Both the position numbers and the translations under genes were made by a program. Below are positions 25,204 to 35,028 of a DNA stretch of 64,000 nt, one piece after another (position 1 is the stretch's first letter; each line of letters starts with the position of its first letter). Origin of the DNA: SIG565 sp045656145 (lineage in GTDB: Bacteria > Bacillota > Clostridia > Oscillospirales > Acutalibacteraceae); NCBI GenBank assembly GCA_045656145.1, contig JAZOQP010000031.1, forward strand, positions 1 through 64,000. The letters are read 5' to 3'. Below the pieces are notes generated by a model that was not told the origin of the DNA, searched no databases, and saw only the letters and a list, made by a program, of their open reading frames with translations.

Positions 25204-26487
25204 TTAAAAAATAATTTTCTTAATACCACTATCAATAACGGAAGCAACCTCTTTATGAGAAATAGCAGAAATATATTTAGTGCCGAATTCACATGAGGTT
25301 TTTCCTTCAAATTTTCCGTTTAGAGTATATAAGTAAACATTATTTTCGCTCAAAATATAAATATTAGCGCCCTTAAATTCTAAATAATCTACCGTGTTAT
25401 TGAAAGTAAATGTGCTTTTTTCTTTTCCGGAAGAATCAAACACTTTAATAATATTTTCATTTGTATTACCCGGTTTTTCAAAAACTACAAGTGAATTAGA
25501 ACCATAATTTTTAATAAGGGAAATACTGTTTTCTCCCGAAACAGTTGCTGTTTTTGATTTTCGCCATGTAAAGAAATCGATGGTATTTTCGGTTATACAA
25601 CTAAATCCTTTAGTGCCGCTTTGATTTAGACCTAAAATAAGTTCATTATAAGTAAATTCCGCTTTGGGAGTTGCTGAATTATAATCCAAAACAAAAACCT
25701 TTGAAACAAAGCTTCCCCCAACCGCCGATACACCTGAAACTGCAAGTTTTTTACCGTTAGAAGATAAAACTAAATCGTTAATAATATAGTCAGCACAAAA
25801 CCATTCATAGATTTTTTCGTTTTTCTTATTAAAAACCGTAACTTGAGAAGTGTAACTATCCGAATTAGTTGCAATTGCGTAGGTTCCGTTTCTAGAAATT
25901 GTTGCACATAAAATCTCATTTTCAGTAGCGCTGGATGTTAGCTCCTTACTTAAATTATAAATGCTATATTCTTTGCCCGATTGATTATAAAGAAGAGTTC
26001 TACTATCCGATACACAAAGAATTGGAGATTCAAAACCATGCTGATAAGAAAATATATTCTTACCATTTGTATTATAACACTCATAATTAGCGGTTGAAAC
26101 CAAAAACAAATGATTTCCTTGTGAAACTGATGAGTATAGTTTACCGCCTGTAAGTTTAACAGGATAATCACTTCCAAATTTAATAGAGGCTTTAAGGTTT
26201 GCTGCCGATTCAATAATACCTGTTGGAGTGATTAAAGAAACTATAAATATTACAATAATTAAAAAAGCAACAGTAACAGCCGAAGCAAAACGGCGGTTTC
26301 TAATTTTAATTTTGTTGCCTCTTATAACATTAATTTTTCTTTTCTGAGGCGAAGTACCAGTTTTTCTTCTTTCGTTAACCCGAGCAGGTTTGCTTTCCCT
26401 CATTGAAATATCATCAGGCATAACGTTCTTAACAGAACGCCTATGTTTTTTAATATTTTTCTTTTTATATTCAGGCAACAGTTTCAC
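25204..26487 (-). CDS. DUF5711-like membrane-anchored protein
   Basis: A 427-residue protein with a very basic cytosolic N-terminus (about residues 1-65), one membrane helix (about 67-88) and a large extracellular part with repeated short beta-strand patterns. That part looks like a WD40-type beta-propeller. This layout matches DUF5711 proteins of Clostridia. No function is known. It is followed at 12 bases by cvpA and preceded by truA. Confidence 0.7.
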   Translation of the reverse strand: MKLLPEYKKKNIKKHRRSVKNVMPDDISMRESKPARVNERRKTGTSPQKRKINVIRGNKIKIRNRRFASAVTVAFLIIVIFIVSLITPTGIIESAANLKASIKFGSDYPVKLTGGKLYSSVSQGNHLFLVSTANYECYNTNGKNIFSYQHGFESPILCVSDSRTLLYNQSGKEYSIYNLSKELTSSATENEILCATISRNGTYAIATNSDSYTSQVTVFNKKNEKIYEWFCADYIINDLVLSSNGKKLAVSGVSAVGGSFVSKVFVLDYNSATPKAEFTYNELILGLNQSGTKGFSCITENTIDFFTWRKSKTATVSGENSISLIKNYGSNSLVVFEKPGNTNENIIKVFDSSGKEKSTFTFNNTVDYLEFKGANIYILSENNVYLYTLNGKFEGKTSCEFGTKYISAISHKEVASVIDSGIKKIIF

Positions 26488-26492
26488 CTCTT

Positions 26493-27227
26493 TTAGTAAA
26501 TTACTTTATTTAAAAACAAGCCTTTTGCAGGAGCGGTAGCGCCCAATAGACTTCGGGATTTGCTTAAAATTAAATCTTTTGTATCCTGTGGGTTAATTTT
26601 CCCTGCAGATACATATAGCGCTGTTCCCGCAATTATTCTAACCATATTATATAAAAAACCATCTGCGGTAACGCTTAAAATAACAAAATCGCCTTCTCGC
26701 TTAACCGAGGCATCAGTAATCGTTCTGACCGTGTCTTCAACCGTTCTCTTGCTGGAAGAAAAGGCTTCGAAATCAAATGTTCCTATAAGTTCCTTGCAAA
26801 ATTCATCCATTAAATTTTCATTTAATTTATTCGTAACCTTGCAAGCATACCTCGCAGAGAATGGGTCGATAATATCCCCATCATAAAAACGATATATATA
26901 ATTTTTAAATTTCGCCGAATACCTTGCGTGAAAATCGTTTGTTACTTTTTTACAGGAAAAAACGGCTATTTCTTGAGGTAAAACAGCGTTTAAACCCTTA
27001 ACAATTCCATCTTCGGCTATATCTATTGGTGCATCGAAATGGCAATAAAACTCATTTGCATGAACGCCTGCATCGGTACGACTGCAGCCTGTAACACTAA
27101 TTTTAGTTTTAAACATACCGCTTAGTTTTTCGCACATAACTTCCTGCACAGTTATGGCATTGTTTTGAACCTGCCATCCATGAAAAGAAGTGCCATCATA
27201 TGAAATTTTGAGTAAAAATCTACTCAT
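26493..27227 (-). CDS. truA: tRNA pseudouridine(38-40) synthase
   Basis: The enzyme of about 244 residues modifies uridines 38-40 in the tRNA anticodon arm. The catalytic Asp lies in CSRTDAGVHA (about residue 55) and RFLLKISYDGTSFHGWQ marks the start. The ATG is chosen because AGGTG lies seven bases upstream; a GTG nine bases earlier is possible. The gene follows ecfT, as in many Firmicutes where ecfA-ecfA-ecfT-truA form one unit. Confidence 0.94.
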   Translation of the reverse strand: MSRFLLKISYDGTSFHGWQVQNNAITVQEVMCEKLSGMFKTKISVTGCSRTDAGVHANEFYCHFDAPIDIAEDGIVKGLNAVLPQEIAVFSCKKVTNDFHARYSAKFKNYIYRFYDGDIIDPFSARYACKVTNKLNENLMDEFCKELIGTFDFEAFSSSKRTVEDTVRTITDASVKREGDFVILSVTADGFLYNMVRIIAGTALYVSAGKINPQDTKDLILSKSRSLLGATAPAKGLFLNKVIY

Positions 27228-27236
27228 AAAAAACAC

Positions 27237-28046
27237 CTACATAAAAATATTTAACAAAATAACCCCTGATAATAAAACCAGATAAAATATTAATGCAAGA
27301 AAATCTATAAATGAAAATCTCAGTTGTTTTAGGCGAGTTCTTCCCTCTCCACCGTTATAACAACGGCTTTCCATAGCCTCGGCTAAATCATAAGCTCTTC
27401 TAACAGATGAAATAAGCAAAGGAATAAGAATTGGAATTATTGCTTTAATTTTACTAGTTAATTTACCATTTTCAAAATCGGCACCTCTTGCTTTTTGTGC
27501 ATTCATAATCTTAACCGTTTCTTCGATGAGAGTTGGAATAAATCGAAGCGCAATAGTCATCATCATAGTCATTGTATGAACCGCTTTGCTAAGCCCTAAA
27601 AATTTAAGGGGCGAAAACAATTTTTCAATACCATCGGTAATGTCATTAGGAGATGTTGTATAGGTTAAAACTGAGCTGATTAAAATCAAAAGAACAACTC
27701 TAAGCGCCATAAAAATAGAGCGATTAATGCCTAAATCCGTAATTTTAATTATCCAAAAACCTAATAAAACATTGCCCTCTTTAATGTAAAAAAGATTAAT
27801 TAGTGAAGTAATAATTATAATCGGCAAAATAAATTTTAAATTTTTAAGATACATTTTAAAAGGTATTTTTGAAATTAATAAAACGCATAAAATTGAAAAT
27901 GCCGTAAAAAGCAAAGCGAACATATTTGTAGACACAAAAATAATAACTATCGAAAAAACTGTTAATATAAGCTTTGTTCTTGCATCTAATTTATGGATAA
28001 AAGAATTTGCGGGAAAATATTGACCGAAAGTAAAGTCATTAAGCAT
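27237..28046 (-). CDS. ecfT: ECF transporter membrane component EcfT
   Basis: This 269-residue protein has five or six membrane helices and the two cytosolic coupling helices of EcfT: AQKARGADFENG (an Ala-Arg-Gly motif) and AMESRCYNGGEGRT (a variant of the second motif). EcfT joins the ATPases to exchangeable S components for vitamins or metals. It starts on the last base of ecfA2. Confidence 0.93.
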   Translation of the reverse strand: MLNDFTFGQYFPANSFIHKLDARTKLILTVFSIVIIFVSTNMFALLFTAFSILCVLLISKIPFKMYLKNLKFILPIIIITSLINLFYIKEGNVLLGFWIIKITDLGINRSIFMALRVVLLILISSVLTYTTSPNDITDGIEKLFSPLKFLGLSKAVHTMTMMMTIALRFIPTLIEETVKIMNAQKARGADFENGKLTSKIKAIIPILIPLLISSVRRAYDLAEAMESRCYNGGEGRTRLKQLRFSFIDFLALIFYLVLLSGVILLNIFM

Positions 28047-28903
28047 TATTTTGCACCGCCTTTCAAAGAAAGAATAGCCTTCGCAGCCTCTTCGACGGTG
28101 ATTATGTTACTATCTATATCAATGCCGTTTTCTCTTAGTTTTAAAATAACCTTTGTTATCATAGGCACATCAAGTCCGCAAGATAATAGCATCTCTCGAT
28201 TTTTAAATATCTCCTTCGGTGTGCCATACATAAACCTTTCGCCTTTATTCATTACAAGAATTTTATCGGCAATTAAGGCCATATCTTCCATTGAGTGAGA
28301 TATAATAATGACTACCGCGTTATTTTCTTCGCGATAATTTTTGATTATATTTAAAATTGTATTTCTTCCTTCGGGGTCTAAGCCTGCAGTTGGCTCATCA
28401 AAAACAATAATCTCCGGCTTCATTGCTAAAATACCTGCAATTGCTACACGGCGCTTTTCGCCACCCGATAAATCGAAGGGGGATTTATCGAAATATTCAT
28501 TTGGGATTCCTACTAAAAAAGCGGCTTTTCTTACATTTTCATCAATTTCTTGTTCGGAAAAACCAATATTTTTAGGTCCAAAAGAAATATCCTTGTATAC
28601 CGTTTCATCAAAAAGCTGATACTCAGGATACTGAAAAACAAGACCTATTTTAGCTCGTATTTGAGAAATTGAAAGTTTATCATCCCAAATATCCTTGCCG
28701 CAATAATATATATTACCACTCGTTGGCTTAATAAGGCCATTCAAATGCTGAACAAGGGTTGATTTACCAGAGCCTGTATGACCAATAATACCTAAAATTT
28801 GACCCTTATCGGTGTCAAAAGACACACCCTTTAGCGCATCAACCACAAAAGGTGTATTTTTTGAATAGGTATATGTTAAATTTTCAACCTTTAAAATGGA
28901 CAA
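28046..28903 (-). CDS. ecfA2: ECF transporter ATPase EcfA2
   Basis: The 285-residue ATPase has Walker A GHTGSGKST near residue 42, the Q-loop FQYPEYQLFD, signature LSGGEKRR and Walker B IIVFDEPTAGLD. The FQYPEYQLF motif distinguishes the EcfA2 type from EcfA1. It forms a heterodimer with the product of the upstream gene. Confidence 0.94.
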   Translation of the reverse strand: MSILKVENLTYTYSKNTPFVVDALKGVSFDTDKGQILGIIGHTGSGKSTLVQHLNGLIKPTSGNIYYCGKDIWDDKLSISQIRAKIGLVFQYPEYQLFDETVYKDISFGPKNIGFSEQEIDENVRKAAFLVGIPNEYFDKSPFDLSGGEKRRVAIAGILAMKPEIIVFDEPTAGLDPEGRNTILNIIKNYREENNAVVIIISHSMEDMALIADKILVMNKGERFMYGTPKEIFKNREMLLSCGLDVPMITKVILKLRENGIDIDSNIITVEEAAKAILSLKGGAK

Positions 28904-28918
28904 TTAGGGTTCCTCCCA

Positions 28919-29761
28919 TTATTTTAAGACCGATAAAAGAGCATTTGCAGTATCTTCAACCGAGATAATACCCTTTGGAAAATTTAAACCTGAATCGGCT
29001 AATATATCAATTAACTCGGTGGTCTGAGGGATATCAAGACCACACTTTTTTAATAATTTAATATTTGAAAAAACTGTACTTGGCTTATCATCAGCCAAAA
29101 TTTTACCATCATCAACAACAAGAATCCTATCAGCAAAAGCGGCATGCTCCATAAAATGTGTTATAAGGACTACAGTTATCCCTTTTTCTTTATTTAGAGC
29201 GTTTACTGTTTTCATAACCTCCAGCCTTCCTTTTGGGTCAAGCATAGCGGTAGGCTCATCTAAAACAATACATTCAGGTTCCATTGCTATAATTCCTGCG
29301 ATAGCAACTCTTTGCTTTTGACCGCCCGAAAGATTATGGGGAGCGCTTTTTGCAAATTCAAACATATCAACACTTTTTAAGGCGTTGTCTACTCGTTGCC
29401 TAATTACCGATGGCTCAATTCCAAGATTTTCAGGTCCAAAAGCCACATCATCCTCAACAACCGAAGCCACAAGCTGATTATCAGGATTTTGGAAAACCAT
29501 ACCAACACATTTTTTTATGTTAATATCATTTTCTTCATCAAGAGTTGACATATTGTTAACTGTAACGCTTCCGCGTTCGGGTTTATAAAGGCCGTTCATA
29601 AGCTTTGCAATAGTAGACTTACCCGAACCATTATGACCTAATATAACCGTAAAACTTCCGCGCTCAATATTTAAATTGAAATTTTCTAAAACGGTTGAAA
29701 AAGTATCCTCATCGGTTTTATACCTATAGGTTACATTCTCAAAACTAATAATGCTGTCCAA
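28919..29761 (-). CDS. ecfA1: ECF transporter ATPase EcfA1
   Basis: The 280-residue ATPase has Walker A GHNGSGKST, Q-loop FQNPDNQLV (the EcfA1 form), signature LSGGQKQR and Walker B CIVLDEPTAML. It lies one base after the methyltransferase gene and 15 bases before ecfA2. The S component at the window's left edge could share this module. Confidence 0.94.
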   Translation of the reverse strand: MDSIISFENVTYRYKTDEDTFSTVLENFNLNIERGSFTVILGHNGSGKSTIAKLMNGLYKPERGSVTVNNMSTLDEENDINIKKCVGMVFQNPDNQLVASVVEDDVAFGPENLGIEPSVIRQRVDNALKSVDMFEFAKSAPHNLSGGQKQRVAIAGIIAMEPECIVLDEPTAMLDPKGRLEVMKTVNALNKEKGITVVLITHFMEHAAFADRILVVDDGKILADDKPSTVFSNIKLLKKCGLDIPQTTELIDILADSGLNFPKGIISVEDTANALLSVLK

Positions 29762-30631
29762 TTAATTTTCTCCTATCCAAACGGTAGTTGAGCCTGCGGG
29801 TAAAACTATATCTTTATTAGTTACTTTCAGACCAATCTCATCGGTAAACACTTTGCCTTTTTTACCGTTTGCAATGTAAAGATTTGTTATATAATTAAGA
29901 ATTGTTGGCGAAATACCGGTTGTATAAGAATTCAAAAAGAAAAACAATGGATTATCACTTAAAATTTGACCTGTTAGCTCTAACAATTCGGATATTTGCT
30001 GTTCAAGCTTCCAAATTTCACCATTAGGGCCTCTTCCGTATGAAGGCGGATCCATAATTATTGCATCATATTTATTTCCGCGCCTTATCTCTCTTTTTAC
30101 AAATTTTACACAGTCATCCACAAGCCAGCGAACATTACATTCGGAAACTTTAGATGCCACCGCATTCTCTTTCGCCCATTGAACCATACCTTTAGAGGCA
30201 TCAACATGTGTAACCGAAGCACCTGCTTTTAAACAAGCAACGGTTGCCCCGCCTGTATAAGCAAACATATTAAGAACCTTTATTGGCCTGTTTGCTTTCT
30301 CAATAAGTTCCATTGCTAATTTCCAGTTAACAGCCTGCTCAGGAAAAAGTCCTGTATGTTTAAAACCCATAGGTTTTAAGCGGAAAACTAAATCTTTATA
30401 TTTTATCGACCAAACATCAGGAACTTTTTTTAAAGGCTCCCAATATCCTCCACCTGAATTTGAACGATGATATATAGCATGAGCATCAAACCAACGCTTG
30501 TCCGTTTTTTCGGTATTCCACATTACAGTTGGGTCGGGGCGTATAAGAATAATATCTCCCCAACGCTCCAACCTTTCTCCACAGGTGGCATCAATTAATT
30601 CATAATCAAAAAAATCTTCGGTGTTTCGCAT
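29762..30631 (-). CDS. Class I SAM-dependent methyltransferase, RlmI-like
   Basis: The 289-residue protein has a Rossmann-type methyltransferase core with the SAM motif VLNMFAYTGGATVA (about residues 120-133), HVDASKGMVQWAKEN and the DPPSYGRG motif near residue 196. This resembles RlmI/RlmK enzymes acting on 23S rRNA cytosine or guanine. It lacks the N-terminal PUA domain of RlmI, so the exact target is not certain. Confidence 0.82.
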   Translation of the reverse strand: MRNTEDFFDYELIDATCGERLERWGDIILIRPDPTVMWNTEKTDKRWFDAHAIYHRSNSGGGYWEPLKKVPDVWSIKYKDLVFRLKPMGFKHTGLFPEQAVNWKLAMELIEKANRPIKVLNMFAYTGGATVACLKAGASVTHVDASKGMVQWAKENAVASKVSECNVRWLVDDCVKFVKREIRRGNKYDAIIMDPPSYGRGPNGEIWKLEQQISELLELTGQILSDNPLFFFLNSYTTGISPTILNYITNLYIANGKKGKVFTDEIGLKVTNKDIVLPAGSTTVWIGEN

Positions 30632-30642
30632 TGTAATATCCT

Positions 30643-31677
30643 TTAAATTAAAGTTTGTTGAAGAGTTTCAGGCGCCTTAATGCCTAAATGCTCATAAGCA
30701 AGTTTTGTAACGCATCTTCCTCTTGGAGTTCTGGTTAAAAATCCTATTTGCATTAAATACGGCTCATAAACATCCTCTATAGTCACACTCTCTTCACCTA
30801 GTGCTGCGGAAAGTGTTTCAAGACCTATTGGTCCACCTGAATAGGAATGAATAATAGTTGATAAAAGTCTTCTATCAAATTCATCAAGACCTAATTCATC
30901 GATTTCAAAGCGCGATAAAGCCTTTGAAGCTACTTCTTCGGTAATTTCTCCATTATATTCAATCTGAGCGATATCTCGCACTCTTTTTAATAGACGGTTT
31001 GCAATTCTAGGAGTTCCACGCGAGCGAGAAGCAATTTCTAATGCCCCATTATTATCAATTTTGATTCCTAAAATGTTGGCCGAACGCTTAATAATTTCTG
31101 CAAGCTGTTCAGGTGTATACAACTCTAAACGAAGCAACACTCCGAAACGGTCTCTTAACGGTGCGGTTAACTGACCTGAGCGTGTTGTTGCTCCAACTAA
31201 AGTAAAATGCGGTAAATCAAGACGTATTGAACGAGCAGCAGGGCCTTTCCCGATAATTATATCAACCGAGAAATCCTCCATAGCAGGATATAATATTTCC
31301 TCGACGCTGCGGGAAAGTCTATGAATTTCATCAATGAATAAAACATCGCCCTCACTTAAATTAGTGAGAATGGCAACCAAATCCCCTTGTTTTTCAATTG
31401 CAGGGCCTGAGGTTACCCTTAAATTAACTCCCATTTCTCTTGCGATAATGCTCGAAAGAGTTGTTTTACCAAGTCCGGGAGGTCCATAAAGCAAACAATG
31501 GTCTAGCGCTTCTTTACGCTGCAAAGCCGCTTTAATATAAATTGATAAATTTTCCTTCGCCTTATCCTGACCAATATATTCATCAAGACATTTAGGTCTT
31601 AAAGAGACCTCAACTTCAGAATCATCGGCTACATATTCGGGCGCTACGATTCTATTTTCAAAATCCATTTCCTGCAT
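30643..31677 (-). CDS. ruvB: Holliday junction helicase RuvB
   Basis: The 344-residue AAA+ motor has the classic motifs: RPKCLDEYIGQ, Walker A GPPGLGKTT (about residue 65), Walker B LFIDEIHRL and the C-terminal winged helix with GFLTRTPRGR. It drives branch migration with RuvA. It follows ruvA with three bases between. Confidence 0.97.
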   Translation of the reverse strand: MQEMDFENRIVAPEYVADDSEVEVSLRPKCLDEYIGQDKAKENLSIYIKAALQRKEALDHCLLYGPPGLGKTTLSSIIAREMGVNLRVTSGPAIEKQGDLVAILTNLSEGDVLFIDEIHRLSRSVEEILYPAMEDFSVDIIIGKGPAARSIRLDLPHFTLVGATTRSGQLTAPLRDRFGVLLRLELYTPEQLAEIIKRSANILGIKIDNNGALEIASRSRGTPRIANRLLKRVRDIAQIEYNGEITEEVASKALSRFEIDELGLDEFDRRLLSTIIHSYSGGPIGLETLSAALGEESVTIEDVYEPYLMQIGFLTRTPRGRCVTKLAYEHLGIKAPETLQQTLI

Positions 31678-31680
31678 TTT

Positions 31681-32283
31681 TTACACCTGCCTTGATAAGA
31701 TTTTAAGCGCTTCTTTAATAAGAACATCGGTTGATAATGAAGTATCTAATCTGCCGACCGCTAAAGCTGCATCACTAGCCGAAAAACCAAGAGCGGTTAA
31801 AGCAGCAATTGCCTCTGAAGAATTTGTTGAAACAACAGCATTGCCCACCGAAGAAACATCTTTAGAATTATCGGTTATTATACTTCCTGTTTTATCCTTA
31901 AGTTCAAGAACGATTCTTTGAGCAAGTTTTAAACCCACCCCTGATGCCGCAGTTAAGGTTTTCGCATCATTGCTTGCTATAATTAACATTAATCTATCGG
32001 CTTCAAATTGAGAAAGGATTGCCATACCTATTTTGGCTCCAACACCATTAACCGAAGTTATAAGCTTGAAGGCTGATAATTCCTCAGGAGTTGAAAAAGC
32101 ATATAAATCAAGGGCGTCCTCTTTAACCGATAAAAATGTGTGAACAAAAATTTCAGAATTTATAGGCGGTAATTTATAAAATGCATTTTTTGTTATAAAG
32201 CATTTAAAACCAACACCCGAACATTCTATAATTATAAAATCGGGGTCGGTAAAGGTTAATTTACCTCTAAGAGTTGAAATCAT
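31681..32283 (-). CDS. ruvA: Holliday junction protein RuvA
   Basis: This 200-residue protein has an N-terminal OB fold, two helix-hairpin-helix motifs (LITSVNGVGAKIGMAIL; LTAASGVGLKLAQRIV) and a C-terminal RuvB-binding domain. It binds four-way junctions as a tetramer. Its start overlaps the ruvC stop by four bases. Confidence 0.96.
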   Translation of the reverse strand: MISTLRGKLTFTDPDFIIIECSGVGFKCFITKNAFYKLPPINSEIFVHTFLSVKEDALDLYAFSTPEELSAFKLITSVNGVGAKIGMAILSQFEADRLMLIIASNDAKTLTAASGVGLKLAQRIVLELKDKTGSIITDNSKDVSSVGNAVVSTNSSEAIAALTALGFSASDAALAVGRLDTSLSTDVLIKEALKILSRQV

Positions 32284-32786
32284 ATTTTACCCTCCATATA
32301 AATTTTTCCAAAGGTGGAATTTGAATAGTTAGCATGGCATATCGCAATAGCAAGCGCATCGGCGGTATCATCGGGTTTTGGAACTTCTTTTAATCCGAGT
32401 AAACTTCTTGTCATTTCCATAACCTGATGTTTTTCGGCTCTGCCATATCCCGTTACCGACTGCTTAACCTGAAGCGGAGTATATTCAAAAATGGGAACAC
32501 CGCATTTTTTTGCTGCCAAAAGAATAACTCCTCTAGCTTGGGCTACATCTATTGCAGTTGTAGTGTTTGTGTTAAAAAACAATTTTTCGATACTTAATGC
32601 ATCGGGCTTATATTTTTCTACAAGCGAAATTATGCCATCGTAAATTTTAGAAAGGCGCTCAGAAAATTCGGTTTTTGCCTTAGTTGTGATTGCTCCGAAT
32701 TCAAGCGGTTTAAAACGAATTCCATCGGAACTAATAACACCATATCCAATTATTGCGTAACCCGGGTCAATCCCTAAAACTTTCAA
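32280..32786 (-). CDS. ruvC: Holliday junction resolvase RuvC
   Basis: The 168-residue resolvase shows the acidic active-site residues: Asp in GIDPGYAIIG, Glu in SIEKLFF, and the DDTADALAIA motif near residue 140. The start is TTG with AGGT upstream. In this genome the order is ruvC-ruvA-ruvB followed by a methyltransferase and ecf genes. Confidence 0.96.
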   Translation of the reverse strand: MKVLGIDPGYAIIGYGVISSDGIRFKPLEFGAITTKAKTEFSERLSKIYDGIISLVEKYKPDALSIEKLFFNTNTTTAIDVAQARGVILLAAKKCGVPIFEYTPLQVKQSVTGYGRAEKHQVMEMTRSLLGLKEVPKPDDTADALAIAICHANYSNSTFGKIYMEGKI

Positions 32787-33006
32787 ATCACAATACCTAC
32801 CCTATTATATTCTATATTATTATAACACAACTTATTTAAATGGGCAACACAAAAATACTTATTTTTTTCAAAAATTTCCATTATTTTTCAAAACAGTAAA
32901 AAGTGAGGAAACTAAAGAAAAAACGAGGAAAAACGAGCATTTCAAAGTTTATTATAAAATGATAGGATTTCCCCTCAAAAATTTGCTTAAAAATATAAGA
33001 AAAATG
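32787..33006. other. AT-rich divergent intergenic region
   Basis: This gap separates ruvC from the pot operon. It contains TATAAT-like sequences on the minus strand near the ruvC start and three loose GAGGAAA copies around 32907-32940. I see no gene, RNA family or clear palindrome in it. Confidence 0.6.
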
Positions 33007-33035
33007 TTGACTTTTAGCGTTTTTTGTTCTATATT
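33007..33035 (+). promoter_or_regulatory. Promoter of the potABCD operon
   Basis: TTGACT, 17 bases, TATATT. Its predicted start near 33042 leaves a leader of about 45 bases before the potA ATG. Confidence 0.8.
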
Positions 33036-33088
33036 ATTTCTATATATTTAAAATGCAGCACTATGTGTCCGCAAAGGAGGATGCTTTA

Positions 33089-34207
33089 ATGAAAAAGAAT
33101 ATTGTAGAACTTAAAAACATTTCGGTTTCATTTGATTCTGAGCAGGTTTTATCCGACCTAAATCTTTCTATTGAAGATAAAGAGTTTATCACTTTATTGG
33201 GACCTTCAGGTTGCGGAAAAACCACAACCTTAAGAATCATTGCAGGTTTCGTTGAGCCGGATAGCGGCGAAGTGTTGTTTGATGATAAAAAAATTAATGG
33301 TGTACCGGCTTACAAACGCCAGGTAAACACCATTTTTCAGCGTTACGCCCTCTTCCCTCACTTAAATGTTTATGAGAATATTGCTTTCGGTCTTCGCCTT
33401 AAGAAAATGAAGGAAGAAGATGTAGATAAAAAGGTAAAAGAAATGTTAGCACTTGTTAACCTTACAGGTCTCGAAAAGCGTAAGGTTGACACAATGTCGG
33501 GCGGTCAGCAGCAGCGCGTTGCCATTGCTAGAGCTATCGCAAACAATCCTAAGGTTTTACTTCTTGATGAGCCTTTAGCAGCCCTTGATTTAAAGCTAAG
33601 AAAAGATATGCAAACCGAACTTAAAAAAATTCAAGAACAACTTGGAATTACTTTTATTTTTGTTACACATGACCAAGAAGAAGCCCTCTCAATGTCTGAT
33701 AGAGTTGTTGTTATGGATAATGGTAAAATTCAGCAGGTTGGTACCCCTCAAGATATATATAACGAGCCTAAAAATGCCTTTGTAGCCGATTTTATCGGCG
33801 AATCCAATATTCTTGATGGCGTTATGCTCGAAGATTATTTAGCCGAATTTTCGGGCAAAAAATTCATATGTCTTGATAAGGGATTTGAAAAAAATGAAAG
33901 CGTCGATGTTGTTGTTCGCCCTGAAGACGTAGATATTGTGCCCTTAGAAAAAGGAATGCTTGAGGGTATTGTAACTTCAATTACCTTCCTAGGCGTTCAT
34001 TATGAAATAATTGTTGATATTGGCGGCTTTAAATGGATGATTCAAACCACCGATGGCGTTAATGTTGGCGATAAAGTTGGTTTATACATTGAGCCCGATG
34101 CAATTCACATTATGAAAAAATCTGAATACTCGGGTAAATACGGTGATTATAGCTCTTACAGCGAAGAAATCGAGCATCTCTCCGATATAGAGGAGGATGT
34201 AGAGTGA
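33089..34207 (+). CDS. potA: Spermidine/putrescine ABC transporter ATPase
   Basis: The importer ATPase has about 372 residues. It carries Walker A GPSGCGKTT (about residue 38), signature MSGGQQQRVAIARA, Walker B VLLLDEPLAAL and a C-terminal TOBE regulatory domain. The ATG follows AAAGGAGG; an in-frame ATG 36 bases upstream would leave almost no leader and has no site. It overlaps potB by four bases. Confidence 0.94.
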   Translation: MKKNIVELKNISVSFDSEQVLSDLNLSIEDKEFITLLGPSGCGKTTTLRIIAGFVEPDSGEVLFDDKKINGVPAYKRQVNTIFQRYALFPHLNVYENIAFGLRLKKMKEEDVDKKVKEMLALVNLTGLEKRKVDTMSGGQQQRVAIARAIANNPKVLLLDEPLAALDLKLRKDMQTELKKIQEQLGITFIFVTHDQEEALSMSDRVVVMDNGKIQQVGTPQDIYNEPKNAFVADFIGESNILDGVMLEDYLAEFSGKKFICLDKGFEKNESVDVVVRPEDVDIVPLEKGMLEGIVTSITFLGVHYEIIVDIGGFKWMIQTTDGVNVGDKVGLYIEPDAIHIMKKSEYSGKYGDYSSYSEEIEHLSDIEEDVE

Positions 34208-35028
34208 AGAGAAAAAGTATCGGCAGCAGAATAGTTGCTGCGCCATATTATTTGTGGGCTGCAATTTTTATAATTGTCCCATTACTTATGATGATTTACT
34301 ACACCTTCACTGACTCCTCCGGAGTTTTCACTCTTGCTAACATTACCTCTTTAGGTAAATATAAAAAGGCATTCGGACTTTCAATTCTTTATGCATTTTT
34401 TGCTACCGTTATGACCTTTTTAATCGCTTATCCGTTAGCATATTTTATGACGAAAATGAAGGTTAGCTCTCAGCGCATTATTTTAATGCTGGTCATCTTC
34501 CCTATGTGGATGAATTTTCTTATCAGAACATATTCCTGGATTTCAATTCTCGCAAACACAGGTCTTATTAACACATTTTTATCTAAGCTTGGTATTGGTC
34601 CATTAAAGTTAATTAACACTCCCGGCGCCGTAATTTTAGGAATGGTTTACGACTTCTTGCCTTATATGGTTTTACCAATTTATACAGCTATGACCAAAAT
34701 TGACCGTTCTTTATTAGAAGCCGCCGAGGATTTAGGCTGCAACCGATTAAAAACTCTAAGAAAAGTAATATTCCCTCTCACACTTCCAGGCGTTATCTCC
34801 GGAATTACTATGGTATTTGTTCCATCTGTCAGCACCTTTTACATAACCCAAAAGTTAGGTGGCAACAAAACCTTGTTTATTGGCGATGCAATCGAGTACC
34901 TCTTTAATTTAGGGCCTGAATTCTATAATGTTGCTTCGGCAATTTCACTAGTGCTAATGGTACTTATTCTTATTTGCCTAGCCATTATGAACCGCTACTC
35001 TGATGATGAGGAGGGCGTGATTATATGA
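34204..35028 (+). CDS. potB: Spermidine/putrescine ABC permease PotB
   Basis: The 274-residue permease has six membrane segments and the inner-membrane signature EAAEDLGCNRLKTLRKVIFPLTLPG near residue 180. It starts with GTG inside the potA stop region, with GAGGAGG upstream. Confidence 0.94.
   Translation: MKRKSIGSRIVAAPYYLWAAIFIIVPLLMMIYYTFTDSSGVFTLANITSLGKYKKAFGLSILYAFFATVMTFLIAYPLAYFMTKMKVSSQRIILMLVIFPMWMNFLIRTYSWISILANTGLINTFLSKLGIGPLKLINTPGAVILGMVYDFLPYMVLPIYTAMTKIDRSLLEAAEDLGCNRLKTLRKVIFPLTLPGVISGITMVFVPSVSTFYITQKLGGNKTLFIGDAIEYLFNLGPEFYNVASAISLVLMVLILICLAIMNRYSDDEEGVII

Noticed and set aside
32900..32940. Three GAGGAAA copies before potA as operator repeats
   Set aside because: Spacing is irregular, flanks differ and the region is simple in composition.
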